NCBI GenBank assembly: GCA_037039925.1
Contig: JAXRKP010000668.1
Coordinates: forward strand, 159,501 to 223,500
DNA: 64,000 nt
Source of the DNA: Doris montereyensis
Taxonomy: Eukaryota > Mollusca > Gastropoda > Nudibranchia > Dorididae
Direction: 5' to 3'
Shown: positions 30,601 through 42,087 of the stretch, one piece after another
Position numbering within the stretch: position 1 is the first letter of the stretch
How the letters are laid out: every line of letters begins with the position of its first letter
Made by a program: the position numbers and the translations under genes
The notes under the pieces: model-generated
The model's database searches: none
What the model was told of the DNA's origin: nothing
The model's input: the letters and a program-made list of their open reading frames with translations, nothing else

Positions 30601-32726
30601 AAAGAATTTCCGGGATTAAAGCTGATTTTAGCCCTCCTCAAGTTCTGTTATTGAAAGTGACTAACCGTTAGACAACACAAATCAAACTTTGTTATGGCTC
30701 ACTTTTAAAAAAAGCTTTTCACAAAATGATTCATTGAAAATTTTGCATTCTTCTTAATGTGGTTGCTTGAGCACAAAAAATACAAACATAGTATACTATC
30801 AGTCATTGGTTAATTGCAACTCACTTTGGATAATCGCAAACACATCGACAACTTGCCTCTTATCTGATTTCACACATTGCTAACCGATGCCCACATGTCT
30901 TGGTTGTTAATACCTGACAACCGTAATGATACAATAGCTTTACACTGATTGTGGGTCTAGCAGGCAGTAAAAACTGAAATCGGTTTTGCATAGAAACTAT
31001 TCAGACAGCTTCGGCCAGTGGGTAGACAGAGATGACCGACGCTATTGCAGCCACCTTACCTGCTCAATCATTAAACCCTGCTCCTGGCCCCAAAAAAATG
31101 TCCAAATGCGTTGTCTGGACAGTACAGAGCAAACAGTCACGTCGCCTCAGCACTCAAAGACTTTAGTGACTGGCTATTGGATTGTCTTTGATTATATCAT
31201 TGAAAGATAAAAGAGCTTTGGCCTCTTTGTTAGTGAGGTCAAATCTAACAAAAACTTGAGTAGCTAAAATTTTCTGTTGGTAAGCTCATTTATGTCTGTC
31301 ACCTGTGACAGAAATTATCAAATAGGATGTGGTATATCAGTTGTGCGGGTCCAAGGGGAGACAACAATGATGCTTGAATACAACAAGATTTTCCCCCTGG
31401 TCCCATCAGTCCCGCTGTAATCAAATTCCACTGTATATGCTCTTCTTAATTACAGTAGTAACCGCCTAAATGCCCGCCGCCTAAATGTCTGTTTCGTCTA
31501 ATAGCCCATAATCTTAGGGCAACCGATTTTTTTTTCATATAAATTGCCCCTTAAAATGCCTGTTTCAAAATAAAGATTTTTGCCTAAATGCCCGGTCTCA
31601 ACGGCAACTACAGGTATCTGTTCTCTAAAGTATCGTAAAATACGTCCGTAATTGATTAAATATTCTGTTTTTCTTTATCGTACATGTAATCCGATCGCTA
31701 ATATAATAGGGCTTATGCCCATCAACAATGTGCCATGCATTGTAACCACCCTTCATTACCTATCCATGGTAGGCCTAATATACTAAACGTTGACCAATCT
31801 TCTCTTCATAACTCCACCCAATGTACAACACATCCTTTGTCCCATTTGATCACTGGTTTGTCATCGGGCAATTAGAATTGAACAGTCTTCCGGACTCCGC
31901 CCACATCTCTTTCTTGATGTCGTAAGTGGCATGCAATCACCTGACGTCTTCAGACTGGGCTCATCGCGATCAGGGAAAAACAAACGATCTGGCTATGAAT
32001 TTTTATCCTTGTCTGTCCGTTGTCTTTATTTTAACATGAGGATTATGAATCGAAGGAGTTGAAAGATTCGTGTTGATTTATTCACACATTGATCCTGTTG
32101 GATGATGCTTTTCTTTGTCCAGTTTTTCTCACCCAAATTTGTATAATTACTTAAGTCATAGGTCTCGTGATTAAATAAGTCACGTGATTGTAGTGTGGGT
32201 TATTCCAGTTAATGAGGAAACACTGAGTCAGGTCCTTTTTCTCTTAGCCTCTAGAGCAGCAACATATATTCTACCCAGCTACACACAGATCTACATCTTG
32301 AAAATGAAAATGACTAAACCAGAAAATGATTTACAAAAGAAGCTTTAAATCCTGGACGAAATGGACAAGTCACTATGTTAACCCAACTTCACAGAAATAG
32401 GCCTACCCCCGTGCCCCTGACCTACTTTTGTCTAAATGCCGTTTTGTCTGCTTCCCAAGCACCGGGCATTTAGGCAGTCACTACTTTACTACAAAACCAT
32501 TTGGCTCTATCGGCCTGAAGATCTTTAAATTCCATACTATTGATCTGAAAACACACCTTGATTAATGGTCCAACTTCACTTTTCTCAAGAACAGCAAATT
32601 GACCAGCATATATCCTGTCGGGCCCAGTTCTCCAGCATGATCAACACGAATTACTTTGTCAATGAGAGCTCGCTGCGAGCATCCTTTGTAGCAGTGCTCA
32701 TAAAAAACGCTGAATGGTGACACCAT
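26750..32726 (-). CDS. COQ7: 5-demethoxyubiquinone hydroxylase, mitochondrial (ubiquinone biosynthesis COQ7), 5 exons
   Basis: COQ7 hydroxylates demethoxyubiquinone at the mitochondrial inner membrane, the penultimate step of coenzyme Q synthesis. Minus-strand exons: 32726-32557, 30456-30342, 29463-29324, 27561-27493, 26827-26750. Junction phases agree from exon 2 to the stop (TAA at 26752-26750). The six di-iron ligands expected in this family are visible: the Glu of VDHAGE, ExxH in WEEEKHH, the Glu of CTVAVED, and ExxH in [14 protein letters not shown] (this last block also fits the final Glu/His pair). Family blocks [35 protein letters not shown] and [20 protein letters not shown] are intact. 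The last exon ends [20 protein letters not shown]. The product is about 203 residues, close to family length. Exon 1 changes frame between HAGELG and DRIYAG near 32620-32625, where one base is missing. AATAAA on this strand at 26590-26585 is a candidate poly(A) signal. Confidence 0.92.
27567..27643. repeat. (AAT)n microsatellite abutting the COQ7 exon 4 acceptor
   Basis: About 25 uninterrupted AAT units. On the gene strand it is (ATT)n running up to AATTGCAG, directly before the exon at 27561. Confidence 0.95.
30803..31433. mobile_element. Partial copy of the Tigger-type MITE seen at 48.36 kb, in COQ7 intron 1
   Basis: Blocks such as ACTTTGGATAATCG, CTGATTTCACAC, TTGTTAATACCT, ACCGTAA.GATGCAAT and TCTAGCAG.CAGTAAAA are shared with 48.4-48.7 kb. 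The right end CCACTG-TA fits. The left terminus is eroded or missing. Confidence 0.6.
31453..32486. mobile_element. Tigger-type MITE of about 1 kb in COQ7 intron 1
   Basis: TA|CAGTAGTAACCGCCTAAAT on the left mirrors the right end, whose reverse complement is AAGTAGTGACTGCCTAAAT, flanked by TA at 32487. The CTAAATGCCCG word recurs inside the left end near 31480 and 31590. No transposase was recognised. Confidence 0.7.
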
Positions 32727-32751
32727 TGCTTAATCGAATTAGTCGAATCAT
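32724..32751 (-). other. Alternative COQ7 start encoding a presequence-like peptide in another frame
   Basis: The ATG at 32726 opens a leader in frame with the conserved DHAGE block. A second ATG at 32751 reads [17 protein letters not shown], which is Arg-rich, amphipathic and free of acidic residues, as mitochondrial presequences are. It then hits TGA just after a T6 run. Joining it to the conserved frame would need further indels, so the real amino terminus is unresolved. Confidence 0.4.
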
Positions 32752-33214
32752 TCTTCCTAAAAGAAAAAGAAGGAAAATAAACTTGTTCAAACAAAGCTTA
32801 TAATTTCATATACATATGTCAAAGTATAGTATTTAAGGGTATAAAAAATATTTTTAAAAGCAACTTCCATACTACTACTACATGTTGTTCAACAAGTCAT
32901 AGAAAAGTAGATAATATTGGTTACAAAATCTAAGTCTGACTTCTTACATTAAAGTTTTCTTTCGATTCATAAAATCTAGAAAAACATTTATACATACGGA
33001 AAAATAACACATGGAAAAGAATATACATTTGACGCTGTACATATATTTGAGTAGGCCTTACTTTTAATAAAAGAGGAATTAACAGATCATCAGCCCCTGT
33101 TGATCTTACAAGGCTCATCACAATTGAATTCTCTCCCATTGTTATGCAAACATAGTACAGGTCTAGAATTGGGCTAAAGATCATGATGTCATGAACCTGA
33201 ATCCATGTTTTTCT

Positions 33215-34920
33215 TTCTTTCTTTATTAGCTCCAATTCTACCTTCCGGTGTATGGGTTTTAGATGCCTGAAATCATCTTTCTCCAGGTTGCCCTGTCCTG
33301 ACAGTTTCTGTTTCCTTCCGTGAAAGTTAAATTTCTTTTCATTAATGCGTCTTTTATATCTTCTTCCCACTTTCTCTGAGTTATGCCTTTTGGTCTTTTA
33401 CCTTGAGTTTTAGCCCTGTATACTGAATTAGCTATTCTATTGTCATTCATTTTGTTAACATGCCCAAACCATCTCAGTTGATTTATTTCTATCTTAGTTT
33501 TTATGCTATCTGCTTTGGTTTGATCTCTTATTGTTGTGTTTCTGATTTTGTCTCTTTTAGTTTTCCCTACTACTCTTCTTAGATATTTCATTTCAGCTGC
33601 CTGTACTCTACTTTATTCCCTACTGTCTAAGGTCAGGGTTCACTGCCATAGAGGAGAATAGGACAATAAACTGTGTTAACTTGTATACTGCCAATTTGGT
33701 TTTTGTTGACAATTCTTGTTTACCTACAAATGCCTTTCCTAGATGGTTATATATTGGACTTGCCTTTTGGATTCTCTGGCTGATTTCTTCTCTTAGTTTT
33801 CCCTCTGAGTTAATCATTACTCATAAGTAATTGTAGTTTTGAACTTGTTCTAAAATTTCCCTGCCTGATTTAAATTTTGTGTTTTAGCTTCCCTAGTTAC
33901 TAGTATTGTTTTGGTTTTCTTTGCATTTACTCTCATTCCTCTTTTATTTAATTCATTATTCATTATGTTGATATTTGACTGAAGGTCCCTTTCTGATTTT
34001 CCAAACAGAACTAAATCATCAGCAAATGAAAGCATTGATACATTTACTGATTTGAGCTTCCACATGACATACCTACATTCATTTTTTTCATTTTTGAGGA
34101 TGCCTTTGCGACTGAATCCATAAATGTGATAAACAAAAGAGGACAAGATACAATCCTGTCTTACTCCTATATCTATATCAAATTCTTCAGATACATTTCA
34201 GCTACTCTCACTGCACATGTTGGTTTATTGTAAAAACTTTTAATGGCTTCTAGTAAATTTTGCTCTACGTTGTGTTCTTTTAAGGAATGCCGTAGTAAGT
34301 CCCTCCTCACAGTATCAAATGCCTTTTCTAAGTCAATAAAACACATGTGCAAATCAATTTTTCTCTCAAGGAATTTTTCTATCACTTGTCTAATTGTAAA
34401 CAAGTGATCTTGTACACTTCTTCTAATTCTAACTCCTTTCCATTAATTGCCCTAACATTCCATGTTCCAAAAATCACAGTCCATGTTCTTTTCCAGAGTC
34501 ATCTTGAAAGTTCAAGCTGGGTATATCATTGTATACATTACTTTGAATCAGGTTGTTTTAGATAAAGCAGGGGATTAGCCCACTGTACCCTAGGTAGATG
34601 GTGGGGCTGTCACCTTGAGGCCCCCTGCTGGGCCTTGTTATTTTCTGTCAGGGTTAATTCCCTTAGCCTTAAGTCATTCAAGACCAGCCTGCAATGCAGC
34701 AGGTTGTTATTTTCTGTCAGGGTTAACTCCCTTAGCCTTTGGTCAGTCAAGATCGGCCTGCAAGGCAGCAGGTTGTTTTCTTTCAGGGTTAACTCCCTTA
34801 GTCTTTGGTCAGCCAAGACCTGCCTGCAGGACAGCAGGAGACTCGTGGAGGGCAGGATCATCTACTCCCCGTACAGGTGCTTACCTGTCCATTGCCCAGA
34901 AATCCATGTTTTACAAGGCT
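33215..34920 (-). mobile_element. RTE-like LINE copy 3, internally deleted
   Basis: The minus strand gives, in order: IDLHMCFIDLEKAFDTVRRD (34.35 kb), SFADDLVLFGKSERDLQSN (34.05 kb, intact FADD), NELNKRGMRVNAKKTKTI, MKYLRRVVGKTKRDK (33.59 kb), INQLRWFGHVNKMNDN and a 3' tail with (AAAG)n near 33215. At about 34418 the RT region joins directly to the start of the endonuclease ORF, so the endonuclease and the first part of RT (roughly 2 kb) are deleted. The 5' region at 34620-34860 holds three tandem units of 60-70 bp. Confidence 0.85.
34620..34860. repeat. Three-unit tandem repeat in the RTE 5' region
   Basis: Units share TCAGGGTTAACTCCCTTAG and GCCTGCAAGGCAGCAGGTTG. RTE copy 1 (1380-1545) has about two units. 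Variable-number repeats in the 5' region suggest a promoter or packaging role, by analogy with other LINE 5' monomers. Confidence 0.75.
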
Positions 34921-35049
34921 TAATTTTGTGTCCTCAGGAAAGACATTTTATATACACCTCATGTCCCATATTTCTTAACAACATCCAAGTGAGAATGGCT
35001 ACTGTACCAGTTACAGCTGAGAGGAAAAGCCTGTGACAGACAATTGTCC

Positions 35050-36830
35050 AGTTCTGGTGGTCATATTAGAGGAATACTCAAAAGAATGAGGCATTTAGCT
35101 CCTACTGCCAATCTGTCCCATGATGCATTGTGCGATCTCCCAGATCGATGGTAGCTCTTTTGAGTGGCTGTTTTTTTATATACTAGTGCTATTCATTGTA
35201 TAGTGACAGCAGAAGATGTTAGGACTGACTTGAACTCTTAAATGTTATCTATCTAGGTGAATCAACATATATATGACTAGATTCATTTAGATATAATATA
35301 CATCATAAAATTGTGGGGAAATAGTTGCTATGGCATCATCGACATCCTTTGCGTGTCATTTCACAACATTTTCTTGCCAGTGCCAGCCGGGAGAACAGAG
35401 CGCTAGATCTATTTATTAAATTCGTACTTGTATTTTCACCTTTCGAACTTTAGAAATCTAGATTGCTCAAGTCTGACTATCTTGTTTTGCCATAGAAATC
35501 TAATTAATAATTGAGATTTTTATATCACTCTTATAAATAAACATGCTATATTTCCCTGTGTCTAGATCTATTTACATTAGGTTATTAGTTCTGGATATAA
35601 ATGTTTTTCTGTCCAACGAACGAGTTGAAAAAAAACAGGAAACAAAAAAAAAGAACAATAAATTTGGACTTGTAAAGTTGAGGCGTTTAATAAGTTTATA
35701 GAGAATTTAAGATTTGAAAACAGATTTTACAAATATATTAAATTACATTTTATGAATCTGGATCAAAATGTAAAACTACAGGGGCGTTTAGCTTGTTTCA
35801 GGTATTCGATTAGACCTCACATCCATGGTAACACTTTTGTGTTGCCGTATTTCCTCAATGTGAAAGCCTATACTACTTTCACATAGAATGTGAGACTGCA
35901 TCAATGTAACTCTCTTTCTCTCTCTCTGTGTGTGTTCAAATTATAAGCTGTCCATTGAGGGTTCAGGGTCAGATGGTCATATTATGGTGTGCGCCGACTA
36001 TAGGAGTCCTTGCCTTCCACACAAAAACTTTTACAACAGTTCAAAAGTCATTTGATAAAGATGAAAAGAAGAACAGTGAGGCTAGGGACATGTCGAAAGT
36101 GATGAACGGGGACATCAAATAATATTGGGAAGGACTACCATGTCGGGCACACTTGTGTAATTACAACACAAACACACTATCAACATCATCCCTGGCACTG
36201 AACCATTGGTTTGATTCTATTGGTGCCAAAATATTTTTGTCTGTCTAGATCCCTTTCCTTTGCATGGTCTTTGTTCCTACGGGACTTCAATATTATTTTT
36301 TCTCACGTGTATGTAGTGAAAGGTTCATCCCTTTTAAATAAATTGACAAAGATGACTAAAACTAAGACTAAAGTAAGGTCACGTACGATGTAGAAAAACA
36401 GAATTGGCCACAATGACAATACTGAGTGATACTCACGCATGCAAAACATTTCTCCAAATCTAGAAATACAGTCTACATTTAGATTTAGATCTAGATATAA
36501 TGTGGTGAATAGCTTGAAGAATGATCTTAAACGTCTACCGTTGAGTTGAGAAAGATCTAGGTTCTAAGATGTTCTCTTGTTTAGGCTAGGGGCTGGCTGG
36601 TGGTTCGAGGTTAGTGATCAGTGATTCGGAGTAGCTGAGGGCGTTAACTCTGACTTTCATTTTCGTAACTCTTTACAATACATGACAACAATCCTCACCT
36701 CAAAGGTCTTTCCTTTTTATTTTAAAGTCTTTGCCAACATACTCAGTCGGTCGAATGCGTGGGTGGTATTGGCTACTTCATAGATTTGTTTATATGATTT
36801 GATTAACCTACATCCTCAACTTAGAATTTA
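35050..36830. other. Intergenic stretch, no gene supported
   Basis: AT-rich text with scattered short open frames that have no recognisable motifs. TAGATCT-type words occur near 35400, 35560 and 36475. I see no exon-like conservation. Confidence 0.5.
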
Positions 36831-36837
36831 GATGATA

Positions 36838-37100
36838 TCAGGGGTTTTGGTAAAAAATATTATTATTTTGTCCGGAAAGTCAAGGGATCTTTAACATGCA
36901 CAAAGTGTTGTGTGTACACGGGACCTCCTTTTTATCGTCTGTCTCCGATAAGACTAAGTGTCGATCCACCTATCTGGACCAGAGGGGAGGGAGGCATATT
37001 TTACTTGAAAAAAAACTGGAACCTACGACTATTGCCTATTGGGTTGAGAGGCCGACTTGCCTTTGGACTACCTATGATCTGCTGCAGTGGTTCTTAACCG
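36838..37100 (+). repeat. Dispersed repeat family, copy C
   Basis: Starts near GGGGTTTTGGTAAAA, then CAAGGGATCTTTAACATGCA, GTGTTGTGTGTACACGGGAC, TTTTTATCGTCTGTCTCCGA and GATCCACCTATCTGGACC. The order is the same as in the other copies. Confidence 0.6.
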
Positions 37101-37548
37101 TTATTGACCCATGCACCCTTTCACCATATGTTAGAATATCCTTCCCCCTTTCCAATGTTGTCAACCTGAAAGGTGGGTTCATATTAATAGAGTCTGCCGC
37201 CAATCGGTTGGTGTAAACCACCCCCCTTTCACCACCAAAACACTGAACCCCCTCCCCATCTACACCCCCTGGTTTAGAACCACTGGTCTAATTATTACAT
37301 AACAACATGGGGTTAGTTATGATCTTGATTTATTTCATTTTGGTTTGCATTCCTCAAGTAGCTGGAAATATATTATTTTGTTTTAGAATCCTTATTTGAA
37401 ACAATCATAATTTAATGTATGTTGGGAGCAGCAAAGGCCAGAGGAGTAGCCAACTGACCTCATGGCAAACATGCCAAAGCCTTTCTTTTGACGGTATAGA
37501 TACGCAAATACCCGCCATGGGGACTGAGAACAGAAAGTCGCATAGCCC

Positions 37549-37550
<2 letters not shown>

Positions 37551-37610
<60 letters not shown>

Positions 37611-37628
37611 ACAGAGAGAGAGAGAGAG
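37551..37628. repeat. (AG)n microsatellite
   Basis: About 26 AG units followed by GGGGG and a second short (AG)n. Confidence 0.95.
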
Positions 37629-37840
37629 GAGGGCAAAGTTTGTTTGTGAGTGTTCAAAATTTGATAGTTCCAAACTTTTAAATATAGATGCAGCATGGTT
37701 CTAGAGAAACTATAAGTTATTGTATGGTATTATCGCGTCTTCTGGGCCTCACCACCAATGTTTACTATCATTTGCTCATTCCACTCATCTTCCTCCTCTC
37801 TTCTTCTGCCTAATCATCATCATCTTCTCTTCCTCCTTTT

Positions 37841-37970
37841 TCGTCTTCTTCTTCTTCTTCTTCTTCTTCTTCTTCTTCTTCTTCTTCTTCTTCTTCTTCT
37901 TCTTCTTCTTCTTCTTCTTCTTCTTCTTCTTCTTCTCTTTCTTCTTCTTCTTCTTCTCCCCTCACCTCAT
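37841..37970. repeat. (CTT)n microsatellite
   Basis: About 35 CTT/TTC units with one interruption near 37937. The polyphenylalanine and polyleucine frames here are artefacts. Confidence 0.95.
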
Positions 37971-38989
37971 CTTCGCCTCCCATCCTAAAATTTTGTTTTG
38001 CATTACAGGAGTTTTCTACTAAATGTTAACGGTGTAACTAAAGCTTTCTCCAAGGTCTCTTTATTCATTGCACGTTATCACTTCATTTCTAACGATGCGC
38101 AAACAGGCAAACAGTGACAAAAACAAAACATTGCTAACGAAATCACGTAAATAGACTTGAGTTTCAACTAGGCCTACCTACGATGAACAACAGCACATAA
38201 AACTATCAATCAATGCGCTCAATCCGTGAATGTGATCTGACCAACCTCAGTTAATATTACCATTGCCTCGGGGATCTTGCACTTTAGCCATGACTACTGA
38301 TTGTAGAGTATATCTCATCACGAGTTTCAAGTCAGTCCAAGTCATTTAGAAGCCTGCCTAGCTGTCCTTTTCGACTGTCGAGCCTGCCTATCCCGAGGGC
38401 TAATATTGAAACCAACTGAAACATAGTAAGTGTTCCTAATTTACATGATCATAGATGGGCCACTAATGACCACCCTTTACTAAAGTCAGTGGATTACATC
38501 AAATATTTGATAGAGTTAGATATTTTGAGATAGCCTAGGTCGACTAGTCTTGTCTAAAAATATATATTTTTAAAAGAACTGTTTTTAAGACAAAGAGAAT
38601 TTTCCCCTTTAGTTTACTTTTAAACTTAATTTCCATTGGCAGGGGTTTTAAGTGACAATGGAAAGTAGGTTGCGTAGACTGGTTTTCTTTTTTACAAAAA
38701 AGACTTTGTGGAACTGGGTTTATGTAAATATCTAGATCTATATAGATCTAGCTCTAGATTTTTCGAAATATTATGATTTAAATTGATTTGTTTAAAAATG
38801 CAGAATTTGGGTTCATATTATGGTATCCAGATAAGCCTGGATAAAAATGTCTGTATGTAAAATATGAAATGGGGGATATTTTTGTCCCTGGAACTGTCTG
38901 TTTTAGTTTAAAAGGGGGTCTTTTCACAAAGTGCATAATTTCAGTCTATTATGTTGATAAAGAATAAATTCTAGATGATTGTTTAACCC

Positions 38990-40110
38990 TATGAAATTGA
39001 CCCAGAAATAACAAAGTCAATAAAAGAGGAAAGAAAGTAAATGCAAAGAAAACAAAAACCAGGGAAACTAAACACAAAATCTTAAACTGGGTAATGAGAC
39101 GATAAAACAAGTTCAAGGCTACAATTACAGAGTAAGTGTAAGTAAAGTTCATTCAAGGCCGCTATGGCCCGAAGAGTCGGAACTTATCCCGGTTTCAATA
39201 GTAGAAGCAGAACAGGTGAGTATAATCACCTCCTGGACAGGACGCTAGTCTGACATAGTTTTTCTCCTAAACTAGTGTTTGTACCCATTTACATCTGGGT
39301 TGAGTTGGGAAAATGCATGTTAAGCATCTTCCCCATGGAACACAACATGGGACCTAGTTTTTCCAGGGTTCAAATTTGGGACCTCATGGTCCCATCTGGC
39401 AGCCTGACCATTCAGCCACCGACACCGCACAGAAAAACAGTGAATTACCTAGTAGTAATGATTAACTCAGATAGAATACTAAGAGAATAAAAACAGCCAG
39501 AGAATCCAAAAGGCAATGGCAATGTTTGACCATCTAGGAAAGGCATTTAGATATGAATAAGAATTGTAAGACAAAAACCAAAATATCAAGAAAACAGCCA
39601 GAAAATCCAAAAGGCAATGACATAAAGACATAAACAACAATTGTAAGACAAAAAGCAAAATAGCAATATAATATTCAACGAAGTTTCTTGTCCTACTCTT
39701 CTATATCAATGAAACCTGGACCATAGACAGTAAAGAATACAACAGAATACAAGCACCTGAAATGAAATATCTATGAAGAATATTAGCGAAAACTATAAGA
39801 GCCAAAAATAGAAACACAATAATAAGAGATCAAACAAAAATGGATGGCATAAAAAAAAGAAGTCTGTAAAATAAATCTCAAATGGTTTGGGCATGTAAAC
39901 AGAACAAATAAGAGAATAGCTAAATTAATATAATCAGTATGCGGTGCTAAAACACAAGGTAAAAGATCAAAAGGCAGACTCTGGAAAAGTTGGAAGAAGA
40001 TTTATAAGAGGCACTGACCTGCCTGGAAGAAAGATGATTTCGATACACATAAACCCATACACTGGAAGGTAGAATGGGAACAGATAAAAAAAAGAAAGAA
40101 GAAAACAAAA
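38990..40110 (+). mobile_element. RTE-like LINE copy 4, 3' part, split by a SINE-like insert
   Basis: Highly degraded: GTCAATAAAAGAGGAAAGAA matches the NELNKRGMRVNAK region, followed by CTACAATTAC. After the insert, GAATTACCTAGTAGTAATGA resumes the same sequence as in copy 2 (24400), then CCAGAGAATCCAAAAGGCAA and CAAATGGTTTGGGCATGTAA. It ends near 40105 in an A/AAG-rich tail. Confidence 0.75.
39129..39442 (+). mobile_element. SINE-like insert in RTE copy 4
   Basis: AATTAC at 39123-39128 and 39443-39448 forms a 6-bp target duplication. The 314-bp insert carries GGACAGGACGCTAG, CCCATTTACATCTGGG and a B-box-like GGTTCAAATTTGGGACC near 39367. These words recall old SINE families that are widespread in invertebrates. 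The family name is not certain. Confidence 0.6.
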
Positions 40111-40184
40111 TACTTCTTTGATTTGCTGTTAGTCTAATCAAACACATCTCAACTCTTAACTGTGAGTTAATCCTAATCTTAATC

Positions 40185-40570
40185 TTAATGGAATTCTCGA
40201 AAGTGGCTCATTGTTGAGCATTGGTGTTTGAGTAGACGATGCAATGCATTTTGTAAACTTTTCATGCTTCTATTCATACATTCGACACATTGATTGGTCC
40301 AGACATACGCTGTTCGCAGGGCAAAAGAATTTGTAAAAATGTCAGTTGAATATCGCTGTACTTTAAGATTTCGAGGGTTCAATGTTCTTTGAGAGCGTAT
40401 GTGGAACTTGATGTATACTTCATCTGGAGTTATTGATAAAAGTCCTTTGACTATTTTATGAAGGGTTGTTAAGACTAAGTGCTGCTTCCCTTTCTGCGTT
40501 CCTCCAAGACTGTGATAAACCAGCATCTTGTCAGATGGTTGCTGTTACCTGTTCTGCTATACACACACAG
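40185..40570 (-). mobile_element. LINE C-terminal fragment, minus strand
   Basis: The minus strand reads LHKIVKGLLSITPDEVYIKF, RSQRTLNPRNLKVQRYSTD and FALRTAYVWTNQCVE. This is a degenerate match to the C-terminal tail of jockey/CR1-group LINEs (the block before RTIxxWNxLP). It lies just upstream of the SOCS-box gene. Confidence 0.55.
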
Positions 40571-40825
40571 GGCCTTGAAGATACTTTTGCTTTCCATCCA
40601 TGTTGATAGAAAATTGTGATTGGTAAATTTGTATGCAACATAATTAAATGCTTCTGTATCCTTTTTGTGTCTTAAAAAATGATTGTTCCAGTAAATGCAG
40701 TTAAATACATCTCAGATAACTGTTTTCTTTTTTGATAAGGCTGATGATTGCTTTTCACACTTTCTTTTCTCACTCTCTGCAGATTGTTACCTCTGTAATC
40801 GAGTGAATCTAGCTTTCTTGACCTG

Positions 40826-42031
40826 ATGAATAAAATGTCCTCTCACATGAATGCAAGGAGAAGAAAGAGGTAAAGTTTTTACATACATCTAATGAAATTT
40901 GTTCTTCATTTTTAGTATGATTACGATTTTGAACATCTTTATTTTATGTCCGATGTTTTATGTTTTCTGTATATGGTTTTTAGCATTTAAGCTACAAAAT
41001 AAAAATGTACATCAAGCGGCCATAAAATTATTTAGCTTTTAAAGAAATCAAATTTTTGGTTAAATGTTTTATTTTTAGTTTGTGTCCTCAGATTATTTCT
41101 ACACATCGATTTAGCAGGATAGTCTGTATGGCCATTTTTTGCCTCAGAAATTGATTTTTTATGAGGTAATGGTATAAAATTGGGGGCGTAGTTTTTGTTT
41201 AAAAAAATAATGTCGAACCATATTAACGTATTATGTAGGACTCTCTATTTAGAATTGGAGCAGAATTAATTTGATCAGAAAGTATGTATTAAACAGAGTT
41301 GTAACCCCTCTTATTGTATCATTGGTTTTTCAAAAATAGACTACTGCAATGGCCTTCTTTTGGTCTCCCTTCTGAAAGGCTGAGAAAGCTACAGAGAATT
41401 CAAAATTTCACTGCCAAAATTGTTTTCAAAAAGAAAAATCTGATCATGTCTCACCACTTCGCCAATCCCTCCACTGGCTTCCCATGGAGCAAAGAATTGA
41501 ATATAAAATTGCCACATTGGCTAACAAATGCCTCAATAATTCTTGACCTAACTGAAATTTTATGTAAAAGACCCCCACAAGAAATTTGCTCTTCTCCAAT
41601 GACACAATTTTAAAACTTCCAAGAATGTGTCTAAAATCTACGGTGAGCGAGCTTTTGAATTCTCTGCCCAAAAAGTTTGAAACAATCTGCCTTGGGCGAC
41701 TAAATCGAAGGAAATCCTTGTCCTTCAAAAAGCCTTTGAAACAAACACCTATTTTTGAATGCATACCCACCAAGCTAATTGTACATGCATTGTTAATACA
41801 TATCTTAAGTTGTATAAATGTAATTATTTTTATTTTGTACTTTACCCTCTTGTAATTTTATTAAAATTATTTTATTTCCCGTTTGCATGACACAATTTTA
41901 TAATTTTCTTGTTTTGAAATCAGGATTTTATTTCATTGACATTCTTTATGTGTTGTCTGTTCTATGACATGTCATAAAGGGCTCAGAGGTTGATCTAGTA
42001 TTGATGATGAGCTCTGTAAAAATGTATTTTG

Positions 42032-42087
<56 letters not shown>

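Noticed and set aside
32930..33370. 146-residue minus-strand open frame
   Set aside because: It starts in the 3' part of RTE copy 3 in a shifted frame and runs into flanking DNA; not a gene.
37720..38022. Poly-Phe and poly-Leu open frames that look like membrane proteins
   Set aside because: Translation of a (CTT)n microsatellite.
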